The notes beneath the pieces are model-generated. The model was not told the DNA's origin. It did no database searches and saw nothing but the letters and a program-made list of their open reading frames with translations. The position numbers and the translations under genes were made by a program. From assembly GCA_945860225.1 (NCBI GenBank), contig CAMAPT010000006.1, forward strand, positions 1 through 64,000: a DNA stretch of 64,000 nt, written 5' to 3'. This stretch comes from Chitinophaga pinensis (lineage in GTDB: Bacteria; Bacteroidota; Bacteroidia; B-17B0; Aurantibacillaceae). Positions 63,326-64,000 of this stretch are shown piece after piece. Position 1 is the first letter of the stretch; every line of letters starts with the position of its first letter.

Positions 63326-64000
63326 ATGGCTACAGATAACTTTCAAGCGCACGATTATTATTTAATGGACGAATTATTAAGTGATGAACATAAATTAATT
63401 CGTGATACTGCCCGTGCATGGGTAAAAAAAGAAGTAACTCCAATTGTAGAAGAGGCTTGTCAAACAACCACTTTCCCAAAACAATGGATTAAAGGATTAG
63501 CCGAAATTGGCGCATTTGGACCTTACATTCCGGCAGAATATGGCGGACCCGGACTAGATCAAATTTCATACGGTTTAATTATGCAAGAATTAGAACGCGG
63601 AGATAGCGGATTACGTTCTACCGCTTCTGTACAAAGTTCTTTGGTAATGTACCCCATTTATGCTTATGGTAGCGAAGAACAAAAGAAAAAATATTTACCA
63701 AAACTAGCTGCCGGAGAATTAATGGGTTGTTTTGGATTAACTGAACCTGACCATGGAAGTAATCCTAATGGAATGATTACAAACTTTAAAGATAAAGGAG
63801 ATCATTACTTATTAAACGGTGCTAAGATGTGGATTAGTAATTCCCCGTTTGCCGATATAGCCGTTGTATGGGCCAAAGATGAAGAAGGAGTCGTAAGAGG
63901 ATTAATCGTTGAAAGAGGTTATGAAGGATTTACAACTCCTGAAACGCATGGAAAATGGAGCTTACGTGCTAGTGCTACAGGCGAATTAGTATTTGATAAT
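63326..64000 (+). CDS. gcdH: Glutaryl-CoA dehydrogenase (3' end beyond window)
   Basis: The frame opens at ATG 63326 and stays open to the window end (225 codons), so it is partial. It belongs to the acyl-CoA dehydrogenase family and shows features of glutaryl-CoA dehydrogenase: GDSGLRSTASVQSSLVMYPIYAYGSEEQKKKYLPKL, then GCFGLTEPDHGSNPNGMIT (FAD and substrate region), WISNSPFADIAVVWAKDE and GKWSLRASATGELVFDN. The enzyme oxidatively decarboxylates glutaryl-CoA to crotonyl-CoA in lysine and tryptophan breakdown, using FAD. The catalytic Glu lies beyond the window. Other acyl-CoA dehydrogenases are the alternative, but SVQSSLVM and LRASATG favour GCDH. Confidence 0.92.
   Translation, partial: MATDNFQAHDYYLMDELLSDEHKLIRDTARAWVKKEVTPIVEEACQTTTFPKQWIKGLAEIGAFGPYIPAEYGGPGLDQISYGLIMQELERGDSGLRSTASVQSSLVMYPIYAYGSEEQKKKYLPKLAAGELMGCFGLTEPDHGSNPNGMITNFKDKGDHYLLNGAKMWISNSPFADIAVVWAKDEEGVVRGLIVERGYEGFTTPETHGKWSLRASATGELVFDN

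Noticed and set aside
1-64000. CRISPR arrays, tRNA/rRNA genes, phage or transposase genes
   Set aside because: Scanned for by eye; no regularly spaced repeats, tRNA T-loop patterns, rRNA sequence or transposase motifs were seen.

Overview
The window is AT-rich chromosomal DNA from a member of the Bacteroidota. Several independent features support this. Two kinds of type IX secretion (T9SS) sorting tail are present: the gliding-motility-associated C-terminal (type B) domain and the type A domain ending in a YPNP-type motif. Many start codons are preceded by the Bacteroidota -7 promoter box TAnnTTTG and lack a clear Shine-Dalgarno sequence. Lineage-typical families also occur, including DUF2480, an HU-like/SPOR fusion, MutS2 without an Smr domain, DUF2027-Smr and ComEC without its metallo-beta-lactamase domain. 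Order or family cannot be fixed from this sequence. No rRNA, tRNA, CRISPR array, prophage or insertion sequence was found.

Layout. 1-5330: two tandem secreted surface proteins (the first cut by the window edge) with near-identical T9SS type B tails. 5410-8804: ruvC, then pyruvate dehydrogenase E1 alpha and E2. 9200-13089: a tight minus-strand cluster of a DUF1571/LysM protein, a SufT-like Fe-S protein, DUF2480, an outer-membrane barrel and aroA. 13303-26185: housekeeping and DNA-maintenance genes (HU-SPOR, lepA, a UvrD/AddA-like helicase-nuclease, DsbA-like, DUF349, MutS2). 26186-30242: the most accessory-looking part, with unrecognised membrane proteins, a 5'-truncated gene remnant, a GC-rich attC-like palindromic element, a LamG protein and DUF4956. 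30243-38956: a hybrid histidine kinase, an ExbB-ExbD-TonB-like operon, folC, truA, an ABC exporter and a YfcE-like phosphoesterase. 39062-45045: a T9SS LamG surface protein beside a LytTR regulator and its propeller/Y_Y_Y histidine kinase. 45128-52471: sucB/sucA, corA, aspartate kinase, and the divergent DUF177-rpmF pair. 52691-60901: a peptide-binding lipoprotein, a zinc phospholipase C/S1-P1-like enzyme, DUF2027-Smr, ComEC and an Omp85 barrel. 60937-64000: a LemA-TPM-TPM operon, a His/Cys-rich small membrane protein and the start of glutaryl-CoA dehydrogenase.

How the genes fit together. Most of the window is core metabolism (two 2-oxoacid dehydrogenase complexes, shikimate and aspartate pathways, folate), genome maintenance and envelope functions. 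No clear new defence or biosynthetic island is visible. The observations most worth following are the attC-like element with its truncated neighbour gene; a 12-base motif at the same short distance upstream of both E2 genes, with a close variant before exbD; the small protein with a CxxxCxxxCxxxC motif; and the large super-repeat in the 1527-residue surface protein.
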